Shown piece by piece: positions 33,817 through 44,737 of a DNA stretch of 64,000 bases. The stretch is from CAVTJL01 sp963828215 (GTDB taxonomy: Bacteria; Pseudomonadota; Alphaproteobacteria; Geminicoccales; Geminicoccaceae). The notes below the pieces were generated by a model. The model searched no databases. It was not told the origin of the DNA and saw only the letters and a list, made by a program, of their open reading frames with translations. The DNA is taken from positions 1 through 64,000 of the forward strand of contig CAWHFO010000007.1 of the NCBI GenBank assembly GCA_963828215.1. The letters are read 5' to 3'. The position numbers were made by a program, and so were the translations under genes. The stretch's first letter is position 1, and every line of letters begins with the position of its first letter.

Positions 33817-34338
33817 ATGAGCCAAGCTACGGCTTCTGCGCGACACGATACGACGGCGACGGAGGCTCCGACCCGCACCACGGAACGGGCAGGTGGGCGC
33901 TCGGAGCGCGCTCAGGCCTCGACCAGCCCGTCCCCGGAGGCGCCGGATCTCGGCAATGTCGGCAGCGGCGATCTCGCCTTCGGCGGCTGGTCGACGCTGA
34001 TGGCCGTGCAGCAACGCAACTGGGCCGCCTGCCTGCTGGCCAATCAGCGCCTGCTCGAAGCCGCTCAGATGGCGCTGCAGCACGAGCTGCGCTTCCTCGA
34101 GCGGACGATGCAGAACGGCGTCGCGCGATCGCGCGAGATCATGGGCGAGCCGGATCCCTCGCGACGGATCGAGCAGCGGGTCGCTCACCAGCACGCGTGC
34201 CTGGAGCAGATGCTCGGCAATGCCCAGCAGCTCTACGATCTGATCGCCAAGCCGCAGATCGAGGCGGTCGAGATCCTGAACCGTCGCGCTCTCGCGAGCA
34301 TGCAGGAGCTGGGCGGAGGCCCGATCGGCGGCCCTTGA
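33817..34338 (+). CDS. Phasin family protein
   Basis: A 173-residue phasin-like helical protein. The N-terminal 45 residues are low-complexity (Thr, Ala, Ser, Glu). The phasin core is WSTLMAVQQRNWAACLLANQ, ALQHELRFLERTM and QMLGNAQQLYDLIAKPQIEA. Phasins coat polyhydroxyalkanoate granules, but some have other roles. No PHA synthase gene is in the window. Confidence 0.75.
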   Translation: MSQATASARHDTTATEAPTRTTERAGGRSERAQASTSPSPEAPDLGNVGSGDLAFGGWSTLMAVQQRNWAACLLANQRLLEAAQMALQHELRFLERTMQNGVARSREIMGEPDPSRRIEQRVAHQHACLEQMLGNAQQLYDLIAKPQIEAVEILNRRALASMQELGGGPIGGP

Positions 34339-34413
34339 CCCCGAAGGTCGAGCAGCTAGGGTTCGGCGCGGCCCGTCGGGGCGCGCCGAACCCTCCAGCT
34401 GCCGGCCCGGCCC

Positions 34414-34749
34414 ATGACGATCACCTTCGACGACTTCCTGAAGGTCGACATTCGGGTCGGCACCATCGTCGCGGCCGTGCTCAACGACCAGGCGCGCAAG
34501 CCGGCCTATCGTCTGGAGATCGACTTCGGCGCCGAGGTCGGCCGCAAGACCAGCTCGGCCCAGCTGGTCGACCTCTACCGATCCGAGGATCTGGTCGGCC
34601 GCCAGGTGGCGGCGGTGGTCAACTTCCCGCCGCGGCAGGTCGCCAGGGTGATGTCGGAAGTCCTGGTTCTGGGCTTCCCCGACAGGGACGGCCGGGTTGT
34701 CCTGATTGGTCCTGAACGCGCCGTCGCCGACGGGGTCCGCCTCTTCTAG
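34414..34749 (+). CDS. csaA: tRNA-binding protein CsaA
   Basis: A 111-residue dimeric OB-fold protein of the CsaA family, related to the tRNA-binding domain of MetRS and described as a secretion chaperone. The family reads FDDFLKVDIRVGTIVAAVLN, PAYRLEIDFG, SSAQLVDLYR, VVNFPPRQVARVMSEVLVLG. It is complete and of normal length. Confidence 0.92.
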   Translation: MTITFDDFLKVDIRVGTIVAAVLNDQARKPAYRLEIDFGAEVGRKTSSAQLVDLYRSEDLVGRQVAAVVNFPPRQVARVMSEVLVLGFPDRDGRVVLIGPERAVADGVRLF

Positions 34750-34803
34750 GGCCCATCAGGAGCGCCGACCGGGCGTTCCGGGATGGCAACGCTCGACCTG
34801 GCA

Positions 34804-34816
34804 GGCAGAATCTGCC
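34804..34816. promoter_or_regulatory. Palindrome upstream of the flagellin promoter, site 1
   Basis: GGCAGA-A-TCTGCC, a perfect 6-bp dyad, about 90 bases before the sigma-54 -24 element. With site 2 (centres 34 bases apart, near three helical turns) it could bind an enhancer protein such as FlbD or FleQ/FlrC. Confidence 0.4.
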
Positions 34817-34836
34817 GGGGCCGATGTGCCTACGGG

Positions 34837-34851
34837 CGGCAATTCCTGCCG
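34837..34851. promoter_or_regulatory. Palindrome upstream of the flagellin promoter, site 2
   Basis: CGGCA-ATTCC-TGCCG, 55 bases before the -24 element. It shares the GGCA...TGCC core with site 1. Confidence 0.4.
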
Positions 34852-34905
34852 GTCGGACCGGCGTGCGGGGCCGTCGCGTCGAGCCCGGGCCACGCCGGCC
34901 GGCCC

Positions 34906-34921
34906 TGGCACGCCCCTTGCA
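34906..34921 (+). promoter_or_regulatory. Sigma-54 promoter of the flagellin gene
   Basis: TGGCACG-CCCC-TTGCA matches the RpoN consensus at every fixed position, with GG (-24) and GC (-12) at the right distance. It is about 100 bases before the flagellin ATG at 35023. Confidence 0.85.
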
Positions 34922-35022
34922 ATCTTCGAGGCGCCGATCCTCGGGTTCGGCCGGTCGGCACATAGCCGGCCGCGTCCTCCGCCGATGTGGCGGAGCTCGC
35001 TTCACGTAGAAGGAGACGCTCG

Positions 35023-36189
35023 ATGACCCTTTCGGCCTCGACCAACACGGCAGCGGCCACGGCGCTTCGCTATCTCGCGAAGAACAACATGGACGCGTCC
35101 AGCTCGCTCTCCAAGCTGTCCTCGGGCTCGCGGATCGTCCGCGCCTCCGACGACGCGGCCTCGCTCGCGGTCGGCACCAAGATCAAGGCGGACGTGACCG
35201 CCCTGAAGCAGGCCCAGGTCAATGCCGGCCAGGCGTCGAGCCTCCTCCAGGTCGCCGACGGCGGCCTCTCCCAGGTCTCCGATATCCTGATGCGCATGAA
35301 GGCGCTCGCGGTCCAGGCGCAGTCGGGCTCGGTCGGGGACACGGAGCGCGGCTATATCGACAAGGAGTTCCAGGCGCTCGCCAAGCAGGTCGACGCCATC
35401 GGCGACCAGACCAAGTTCAACAACACGGTCCTGCTCAGTGGCAACCTGACGGCGAGCTTCAGCGCCATCGGCACGGCCATCGACGGCTCGGGCAGCGTCG
35501 AGCTCAAGGCCACGAGCGGCGCGCAGGCCGGCGACTACACGGTCACCTACGACCACACCACCGGCGACCTCACGGTGCAGCAGGGCTCCGGCGCCGGCGC
35601 CAAGGCGCAGACCGTCACCCTCGACGACACCGACACGAACTACACCGGCAATGTCGCCTTCAGCCAGTTCGGCCTGGAGGTCGACCTGAAGAACGTCGAC
35701 CTCAGCGCCGCCGGCAGCGACATCGCGGCGAACAACACCGCGACCGTCGCCAACGGCTCGCTGGCCTTCCAGGTCGGCGTGGCCTCCACCGACACGATCA
35801 GCTTCAGCATCAACTCGATCAAGACCGACGCCCTGAAGGATGCGAGCGGCACCTACTCCCTGGCCGACGCCGACGGCGCCGGCAATGCCGCCACGATTGG
35901 CACCTCGGCCGATGCGGTCCGTGCCGGCGACATCCTCGATGGCGCCATCTCTCAGCTGAACGGCGAGCGAGCGGACGTCGGGGCGCTGCTGTCACGCTTC
36001 GACTTCGCATCGGCCAACCTCGCCACCTCGACCGAGAATCTCGACGCGGCCCGGTCGACGCTCATGGATGTCGACATGGCCTCGGAGATGAGCAACTTCA
36101 CCACCAAGCAGGTGTTGATGCAGGCTTCGGTAGCGATGTTGGCCCAGGCCAACCAGATGCCGCAGTCGCTGCTCCGGCTGCTCCAGTAG
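35023..36189 (+). CDS. fliC: Flagellin
   Basis: A 388-residue flagellin, the filament subunit. The N-terminal helix domain has NTAAATALRYLAKNNMDASS, LSKLSSGSRIVRASDDAASL and LLQVADGGLSQVSDILMRM. The C-terminal domain has LDAARSTLMDVDMASEMSNF, TKQVLMQASVAMLAQANQMP and the closing LLRLLQ. The variable middle (about residues 150-290) is Asp/Thr/Gly-rich. GAAGGAGACGCTCG precedes the ATG at 35023. It is under a sigma-54 promoter and leads the cluster flaG-fliD-fliS. The symbol is by homology; fljK-type names are equally possible. Confidence 0.95.
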   Translation: MTLSASTNTAAATALRYLAKNNMDASSSLSKLSSGSRIVRASDDAASLAVGTKIKADVTALKQAQVNAGQASSLLQVADGGLSQVSDILMRMKALAVQAQSGSVGDTERGYIDKEFQALAKQVDAIGDQTKFNNTVLLSGNLTASFSAIGTAIDGSGSVELKATSGAQAGDYTVTYDHTTGDLTVQQGSGAGAKAQTVTLDDTDTNYTGNVAFSQFGLEVDLKNVDLSAAGSDIAANNTATVANGSLAFQVGVASTDTISFSINSIKTDALKDASGTYSLADADGAGNAATIGTSADAVRAGDILDGAISQLNGERADVGALLSRFDFASANLATSTENLDAARSTLMDVDMASEMSNFTTKQVLMQASVAMLAQANQMPQSLLRLLQ

Positions 36190-36195
36190 GCGATA

Positions 36196-36220
36196 GCGGG
36201 GGCGGCAGCGCCGCCCCCGC
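36196..36220 (+). terminator. Perfect 11-bp hairpin after the flagellin gene
   Basis: Arms GCGGGGGCGGC and GCCGCCCCCGC around AGC, starting 6 bases past the stop. There is no T-run. It could protect the flagellin mRNA from 3' decay or partly end transcription, giving more flagellin than cap protein. Confidence 0.6.
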
Positions 36221-36242
36221 ACGCCCAATGGGCTAGACCGCG

Positions 36243-36587
36243 ATGATCGGTCCCGTCTTTCCCCCGGCGGCGATTGGCCTCAAGGTCGGCGCGGCGACAC
36301 CCGCTCCCGAGGGCCGCGCCGCGACAGCCACCGCGCCAGCCTCGGCGGCTGCCGTGCCTCCCGACCAGGCCGCCGAGATCGCCGTGAGGTCCGCCGCGCA
36401 GAGCCACTATGCAGAGCGGGACCTCGAGGTGACGACCTTCCGCGACTCGGCCTCGGGACACTACGTGTTCCGCGTCGCGGACAGCCGGACGGGGCAGGTG
36501 CTCCACCAGTCGCCGCCGGAGGCCCTCCTTCGCTTCTTCGCGGCCGCCCGGCAGCAGAGCGCCCCTCTCCTCCGTCTCGACGCATGA
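36243..36587 (+). CDS. flaG: FlaG family protein
   Basis: A 114-residue protein with a Pro/Ala-rich N-terminus and a FlaG-like end: DLEVTTFRDSASGHYVFRVA, DSRTGQVLHQSPPEALLRFF. FlaG affects filament length in several bacteria. It lies between flagellin and fliD, the normal position. Confidence 0.78.
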   Translation: MIGPVFPPAAIGLKVGAATPAPEGRAATATAPASAAAVPPDQAAEIAVRSAAQSHYAERDLEVTTFRDSASGHYVFRVADSRTGQVLHQSPPEALLRFFAAARQQSAPLLRLDA

Positions 36588-36603
36588 GCCACGGATACGG
36601 TCG

Positions 36604-38307
36604 ATGACCACGAGTTCCCTGAGCCTCGGCAGCCTCGGTTCGGCGAGCAGCGTTGCGCGCCTCACCGGTACCAGCTCGAACATCGACACGGATGCGATCG
36701 TCCAGGCGGCCTACGACGCGGCGACCCGGCCAGCGGTGCGCCTCGAGCAGAAGATCACGGCCAACCAGGCGAAGGTCGCCGCGTACGGTGACCTGCAGAC
36801 CCTGCTGTCCAACCTCAAGTCGGCGGTCGACGGGCTGAGGAGCCCGCCAGGGGTGCTCGGCGTCGAGGACAATGTGTTCGAGAACAAGGAGGCGTATCTC
36901 AGCTCCAGCAGCTCGACCTCGCCGGGCCAGCTCCTCGGGGTCGCGGTCGACAACAAGGCGACGACCGGCAGCTTCGCCATAACCGTCCAGCAGCTCGCCA
37001 CCGCGGCCAAGCTCACGGCGACGAGCGTGGGCGGCGCCAACACCAGCCTCGCCGACGCCTGGAACGGCGGCACCGCGTTCAGCGGCACGCTGAGCATCGG
37101 CCTCGACGGGGGCGGCAGCGCCTCGGTGGCCGTGGACGGCACAATGGGCATCTACGACCTGGCGAGCGCCATCAACGGGGCGGCCGGCCAGTCCGGGGTG
37201 GCCGCCTCGGTGCTCCAGGTCTCCTCCGGCGACTACCGGCTCGTCCTGACCGGCAAAGATACCGGCAAGGCGATCACCGTCGACGACGGCGGCTCGGGCG
37301 TGGCCGGGCTCATGGGCCTCCAGGAGATCCAGGCCGCCGGCAAGGCCCGCCTTACGGTCGACGGGGTCGACGTCGAGCGCGACAGCAACGATATCACCGA
37401 CCTCGTGCCGGGCCTGACGGTCAGCCTCTATCAGGCCGACCCCGGGACCACGGTCACCGTCGACGTCCAGCCGTCGCTGACCGACATCAAGAGCCAGATC
37501 CAGAGCTTCGTGGACGCCTACAACGCCTTCCGCGATTTCGTCGCGAAGCAGCGGACGGTCGATTCGAGCGGTCAGGTCGGGCAGGATGCCGTCCTGTTCG
37601 GTGACACCACCCTGCGATCGCTGACCCAGAGCCTGGGCGGCATCGTCGGCGGGGCGGCCTCGGGCCTCTCGGCCGATGCCATGAGCACGCTCGGCGCCGT
37701 CGGCATCAGCATGGGCGACGGCGGGAAGCTGACGCTCAACTCGTCGACCCTCGACCAGAGCCTGCTGAGCAATCTCGACGGTGTCCGCAACGTTCTCGAG
37801 TTCGGCTTCCAGTCGTCATCGCCTCAGCTCGCCGTCTACAATCGCACCAATGCGCTCACCGACAACGCCTTCGACGTCGCGATCACCGATGCCGACGGCG
37901 ACGGGGTCCCGGAAAGCGTCACCCTCGACGGCGTGCCCGCCACGTTCGACGGCACCACGATCAGGGGTGCCTCGGGCACGCCCTACGAGGGCCTCGAGCT
38001 GCTGTGGACGGGCAAAGGCAGCACCACGATCCACATGACGGCGAGCCAGGGCATCGCCGATCAGCTCTACAACGCCCTCGACACCGCCCTCGACAGCTCG
38101 ACCGGGTCGCTCCAGCAGGCGATCGACGGTCTGGGTCAGGCGGACGACGGCTACACGAAGCAGATCGCGACGATCAACGACCGCGCCGACGCCCAGCGGA
38201 CCCTTCTCATCCAGAAGTTCACCGCCATGGAGACCGCCCTGACCCTCGCCAATTCCATGCTCGCGCAGATCCAGGCGCAGATGGACGCCGCGAACGCGAA
38301 GAGCTGA
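36604..38307 (+). CDS. fliD: Flagellar hook-associated protein 2 (filament cap)
   Basis: A 567-residue FliD, the cap that folds flagellin at the filament tip. The N-terminal D0/D1 part has SSNIDTDAIVQAAYDAATRP and LEQKITANQAKVAAYGDLQT. The central body has repeated beta segments such as AGKARLTVDGVDVERDSNDI, TDLVPGLTVSLYQ and VDVQPSLTDIKSQIQSFVDA. The C-terminal coil ends in MLAQIQAQMDAANAK. It is longer than enterobacterial FliD but normal for polar flagella. Confidence 0.93.
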   Translation: MTTSSLSLGSLGSASSVARLTGTSSNIDTDAIVQAAYDAATRPAVRLEQKITANQAKVAAYGDLQTLLSNLKSAVDGLRSPPGVLGVEDNVFENKEAYLSSSSSTSPGQLLGVAVDNKATTGSFAITVQQLATAAKLTATSVGGANTSLADAWNGGTAFSGTLSIGLDGGGSASVAVDGTMGIYDLASAINGAAGQSGVAASVLQVSSGDYRLVLTGKDTGKAITVDDGGSGVAGLMGLQEIQAAGKARLTVDGVDVERDSNDITDLVPGLTVSLYQADPGTTVTVDVQPSLTDIKSQIQSFVDAYNAFRDFVAKQRTVDSSGQVGQDAVLFGDTTLRSLTQSLGGIVGGAASGLSADAMSTLGAVGISMGDGGKLTLNSSTLDQSLLSNLDGVRNVLEFGFQSSSPQLAVYNRTNALTDNAFDVAITDADGDGVPESVTLDGVPATFDGTTIRGASGTPYEGLELLWTGKGSTTIHMTASQGIADQLYNALDTALDSSTGSLQQAIDGLGQADDGYTKQIATINDRADAQRTLLIQKFTAMETALTLANSMLAQIQAQMDAANAKS

Positions 38308-38323
38308 GGGGGTCGGGGGAGCG

Positions 38324-38761
38324 ATGACGGGCGGTCTCAGGGCGATGCGCGCGGCGGCGGCCTACGGCCGCGCCAACGAGACGACATCGCCGGCACGGCA
38401 GATCGTCATGCTCTACGACGGCGCGCTGCGCCGGGTGGGACAGGCGCGGGCGGCGATCCTCGACAAGCGGATCGAGGACCGTTGGCGGCACGTGATGCGT
38501 GCCCATGCGATCGTCAGCGGCCTGCAGGCCGCGCTCGATCTGGAGCGGGGCGGCGACGTCGCTCACCTGCTCGACCGGTTCTACGGCTACGTCCTCGGCC
38601 GGCTGATCCTGGTCAATCTCCGCGACGACCCGGCGATCTGCGACGAGGTGATGGCCAGGCTCGGTGAGCTGCGGGCGGGCTGGGCCCGGATTGCCGAGGG
38701 CGAGGTGGCGCCGGAGCGCCCGCCTCAGCCCCTTGCGGGTCTCCCGGCGCTCGCCGTCTGA
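38324..38761 (+). CDS. fliS: Flagellar export chaperone FliS
   Basis: A 145-residue four-helix protein that holds flagellin before export. Family sites are AAAYGRANETTSPARQIVML, YDGALRRVGQARAAI, HAIVSGLQAALDLERGGDVA and LLDRFYGYVLGRLILVNLRD. The C-terminus is extended with Pro-rich residues. It ends the filament operon. Confidence 0.9.
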   Translation: MTGGLRAMRAAAAYGRANETTSPARQIVMLYDGALRRVGQARAAILDKRIEDRWRHVMRAHAIVSGLQAALDLERGGDVAHLLDRFYGYVLGRLILVNLRDDPAICDEVMARLGELRAGWARIAEGEVAPERPPQPLAGLPALAV

Positions 38762-38824
38762 ACGCTGGGCGCTCGTGGGCTCGCTGGCGGGCGCAGAGCC
38801 TCGCGGCGGCGTGAGGCGGGCCGG

Positions 38825-38853
38825 TTGCAGGCCTCGGACGCGGTTCTTATATC
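38825..38853 (+). promoter_or_regulatory. Candidate dnaK promoter
   Basis: TTGCAG, a 17-base spacer and TATATC, about 107 bases before the dnaK ATG. It looks like a housekeeping promoter; a clear heat-shock sigma site was not found. Confidence 0.45.
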
Positions 38854-38959
38854 AGCGTCACACCGGGCGCCGCCGCTGCCGTCGATCCTTCCTGGAATGC
38901 CTGCGGGCCGTGCGCTGTCGACCCATCAGATTGCTTCGCGTTCCGCGCAAGAGGTTGGA

Positions 38960-40879
<1,920 letters not shown>

Positions 40880-40989
40880 GCGACGCGTCGGCCGGACAGG
40901 AACCGTCGGGGACCGGGTGCCGCGAGGCGCTCGGTCCCCGTTCTTGTCGGGCGTAGCGCGCGGCCAGGGGCCCGAGAGCACGAGAGCAT

Positions 40990-42123
40990 ATGGCGAAGCG
41001 CGACTATTACGAGACCCTCGGCGTCGCTCGATCGGCGTCCGATGGCGAGCTGAAGCGGGCCTATCGCCAGCTGGCCATGGCGTCGCATCCCGACCGCAAC
41101 CCGGGCGATGCCTCGGCGGAGACCCGCTTCAAGGAGATCAACGAGGCCTACGAGGTCCTGAAGGATCCGCAGAAGCGCGCCGCCTACGACCAGTTCGGCC
41201 ACCAGGCCTTCGAGGCCGGGATGGGTGGCGGGCGCGGGGGAGCCGGCTTCGACTTCTCCTCCTTTGCCGACGTGTTCGACGACCTGTTCGGCGATTTCTC
41301 GGGCGGCGGGCGGCGCCGCGGCTCGGCGACCCGTGGCGCCGACCTCCGCTACAATCTGACCATCACGCTCGAGGAGGCTTTCGGCGGCAAGAAGGCCCAG
41401 ATCCGCGTGCCGACCTCGGTGGCGTGCGATGCCTGCCGGGGCAGCGGCAGCGAGGGCGGCAGCGAGCCGGCGGTCTGCCCGACCTGCCGCGGCATGGGTC
41501 GGGTCAGGAGCCAGCAGGGCTTCTTCACGGTCGAGCGCACCTGCCCGACCTGCCAGGGCAGCGGGCGGACCATCACGGATCCGTGCCGGGTCTGTGCCGG
41601 TGCCGGGCGGGTCGAGAGGGAGAAGACGCTCGCCGTCACCATTCCGCCGGGGGTCGAGGACGGCACGCGCATCCGACTCTCCGGCGAGGGCGAGGCGGGC
41701 GTCAGGGGCGGCCAGCCGGGCGACCTCTACATCTTCGTCGGCGTGGCCCCGCACCGACTCTTCAAGCGCGAGGGCGCTCATCTCTTCTGCCGCGTGCCGA
41801 TCCCGATGACCGCGGCGGCCCTCGGCGGCCAGGTCGAGGTGCCGACGATCGAAGGCAAGCGGATCAAGATCGCGGTGCCCGACGGCACGCAGACCGGCAA
41901 GCAGATCCGGCTGCGCTCCAAGGGCATGACCGAGCTGCAGTCGCACGTCCGCGGCGACATGCTGGTCGAGCTGGTCGTGGAGACGCCGGTCAACCTGACC
42001 AAGCGCCAGGAGGAGCTGCTGCGCGAGTTCGAGAAGGCCGGCGGCGATTCGGCGAGCCAGAATCCCGAATCCGAGGGCTTTTTCGCGAAGGTCAGAGAGC
42101 TCTGGGACGATCTGCGCGAGTAG
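40990..42123 (+). CDS. dnaJ: Chaperone protein DnaJ
   Basis: A 377-residue type I DnaJ. The J domain holds the HPD motif (MASHPDRNPGD), then a Gly/Phe-rich stretch (GMGGGRGGAGFDFSSFADVF). The four zinc-finger repeats are CDACRGSG, CPTCRGMG, CPTCQGSG and CRVCAGAG. The C-terminal substrate domains follow. It stimulates the ATPase of the adjacent DnaK. Confidence 0.97.
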   Translation: MAKRDYYETLGVARSASDGELKRAYRQLAMASHPDRNPGDASAETRFKEINEAYEVLKDPQKRAAYDQFGHQAFEAGMGGGRGGAGFDFSSFADVFDDLFGDFSGGGRRRGSATRGADLRYNLTITLEEAFGGKKAQIRVPTSVACDACRGSGSEGGSEPAVCPTCRGMGRVRSQQGFFTVERTCPTCQGSGRTITDPCRVCAGAGRVEREKTLAVTIPPGVEDGTRIRLSGEGEAGVRGGQPGDLYIFVGVAPHRLFKREGAHLFCRVPIPMTAAALGGQVEVPTIEGKRIKIAVPDGTQTGKQIRLRSKGMTELQSHVRGDMLVELVVETPVNLTKRQEELLREFEKAGGDSASQNPESEGFFAKVRELWDDLRE

Positions 42124-42156
42124 CGGGAACCATCGCGACGCGGGGAGGCCGAGAAC

Positions 42157-42681
42157 ATGACGGACAAGACGCTGAGCCAGATGGCCTTGCTGCTCGAGGC
42201 TGCACGACGCGAGGCCTACGAGGCCGGGTTCAACGATGCCCTGAAGCATATCGTCTCGGCGGCGAGCGCGCTTCCGAGGTCTGCTGCCGGAGCCGGGCGC
42301 GGTGCTGCAGCGGTCGGTGGTGGCCTGGCGCGCAGGCGTGGGAGCGGACCGGCGGTCGAGGGGGTGGCCCAGGGCAGCGGTCGGGCAAGGCGCGGCCTCG
42401 TCGAGGAGCAGGTCACGGCGGCGCTCGACCAGGAGGCCCGGGGCATGACGATCCGCGAGATCGAGGAATGGAGCGAGGCCAGCGGGTCGCCCGTCAAGCA
42501 GCCCTCGATCCGCGTCGCCCTGCTCAGGCTCGAGCAGGGCGGCAAGGCCGAGCGTGAGGGACGCCGCTGGCGCCTCCGCCAGGCGGGTCCGAGCGAGCCG
42601 CCCGGCGCAGTCGCCACCGGCGGCGAGGAGGCTGAAGTCGACCTCCATCGCGTCGACGATCTCTCCGGTTCTGCTGGCTGA
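42157..42681 (+). CDS. Protein of unknown function with a winged-helix-like segment
   Basis: I do not recognise this 174-residue protein. The first 35 residues form a helix (MALLLEAARREAYEAGFNDA). A Gly/Arg-rich linker follows. Residues about 85-145 look like a winged helix (VEEQVTAALDQEARGMTIRE, IEEWSEASG, SIRVALLRLEQGGKAEREGR). It could bind nucleic acid. It starts 33 bases after dnaJ on the same strand and may be co-transcribed. GC-rich codon use suggests a real gene. Confidence 0.6.
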   Translation: MTDKTLSQMALLLEAARREAYEAGFNDALKHIVSAASALPRSAAGAGRGAAAVGGGLARRRGSGPAVEGVAQGSGRARRGLVEEQVTAALDQEARGMTIREIEEWSEASGSPVKQPSIRVALLRLEQGGKAEREGRRWRLRQAGPSEPPGAVATGGEEAEVDLHRVDDLSGSAG

Positions 42682-42957
42682 GGAGCACCCGCCCCCCGCC
42701 GGCCAGCTTTGTCCGGCTCCCGAGCCGCGAAGCCGCAGGCCCCAGGAGTCCGGGGTCGGCGGCGTCGGAGCCGGGCCGGGAAGGCCGAAAGCGCGGCCGT
42801 GGCGGCCTTTGCCGATTGCGGCGTCACGCCATCACCGCCATGATCCGGCGCAGTCCGGACCGGGCGTGCCTCGCGCGCCTCACCGGATCCACACCGGGCC
42901 GGCTGTGCGGCCGCCGGTGTGCCAAGCAACCGCGCAACCAGGTCGGGGTCCAAGGTC

Positions 42958-44028
<1,071 letters not shown>

Positions 44029-44177
44029 GGCGACGGGCGGCTCCCGGCGGCCGGGACCGATCCCCCGGCCGTCGCGGGGCCGGGCCGGCGGCCGCTGCCC
44101 CCCATATCCAAGGAAGCGCTGGCCGGCGTTCCCTCGGCCATCGGGAGTCTTCGCCCCGACGACTACGGAGACCGTGG

Positions 44178-44532
44178 ATGACCGCGTCGCGGCAGGTGAT
44201 GTTCATCGAGATCGGCACCGGCGTCGACCTTCAGGGTCAGGACGCCACCAAGGCCGCGATTCGGGCGGTTCGCGACGCCATCGGCCGCAACTACCTGCCG
44301 GCGATGCGCCGGCTCGTCGACGGCGAGAGGACGCGCATGGGCGTCCGAGTGCGCATCGGTGCGCCGGCCGGTGCCGGGGCACCCGACCCCGAGGCGGTTC
44401 GGGCAGCGCTGCCTCACGGGGACGTCACCGTCGAGATCGGGCCGGGCGGCATGCTGGTCCCGAACGGAACTCGACGATGGCCTCATCTGCATCGTCAACG
44501 CCGCGATCGAGGTTGCGCTCGAGACCGTGTAG
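44178..44532 (+). CDS. Lin0512 family protein, one frameshift
   Basis: A conserved short protein of unknown function (Lin0512 family). It reads QVMFIEIGTGVDLQGQDATK, AAIRAVRDAIGRNYLPAMRR and EIGPGGMLVPNG. Then the frame slips: one base is missing in the run AACGGAACTC near 44467. The next frame gives the expected ELDDGLICIVNAAIEVALET and stop at 44532. I give the restored end. Confidence 0.78.
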
Positions 44533-44534
44533 CC

Positions 44535-44568
44535 GCGGTTCCGGCTCATTGAGGGGGAGCCGGGCCGC
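44535..44568 (+). terminator. Hairpin after the Lin0512 gene
   Basis: GCGG-TT-CCGGCTC pairs with GAGCCGG-G-CCGC, two stem blocks split by a small internal loop, directly after the restored stop. No T-run follows. Confidence 0.5.
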
Positions 44569-44737
44569 TACCCTCACGCGCATCCGCTCGATCACCCCCA
44601 CGACGTCGGAGGCCGTGACGCCGTCGCGTCGCATGACCGATCCCTATTCCCGTCTCCGCACCGGTCCGACACTTCGAAGACATGCCGGATGTCATGGCAG
44701 GCCAGCCGCAGCCGCACTGGAGTACGAGAGCCCGGCT

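Noticed and set aside
34121..34136. Perfect 16-base palindrome TCGCGCGATCGCGCGA in the phasin gene
   Set aside because: It lies in coding sequence, codes normal phasin residues, and such CG-rich palindromes arise by chance in this composition.
42682..42957. Open frames in the gap before the ABC ATPase
   Set aside because: All are low-complexity Arg/Pro/Ala translations of GC-rich DNA with no start signals; I see no gene.
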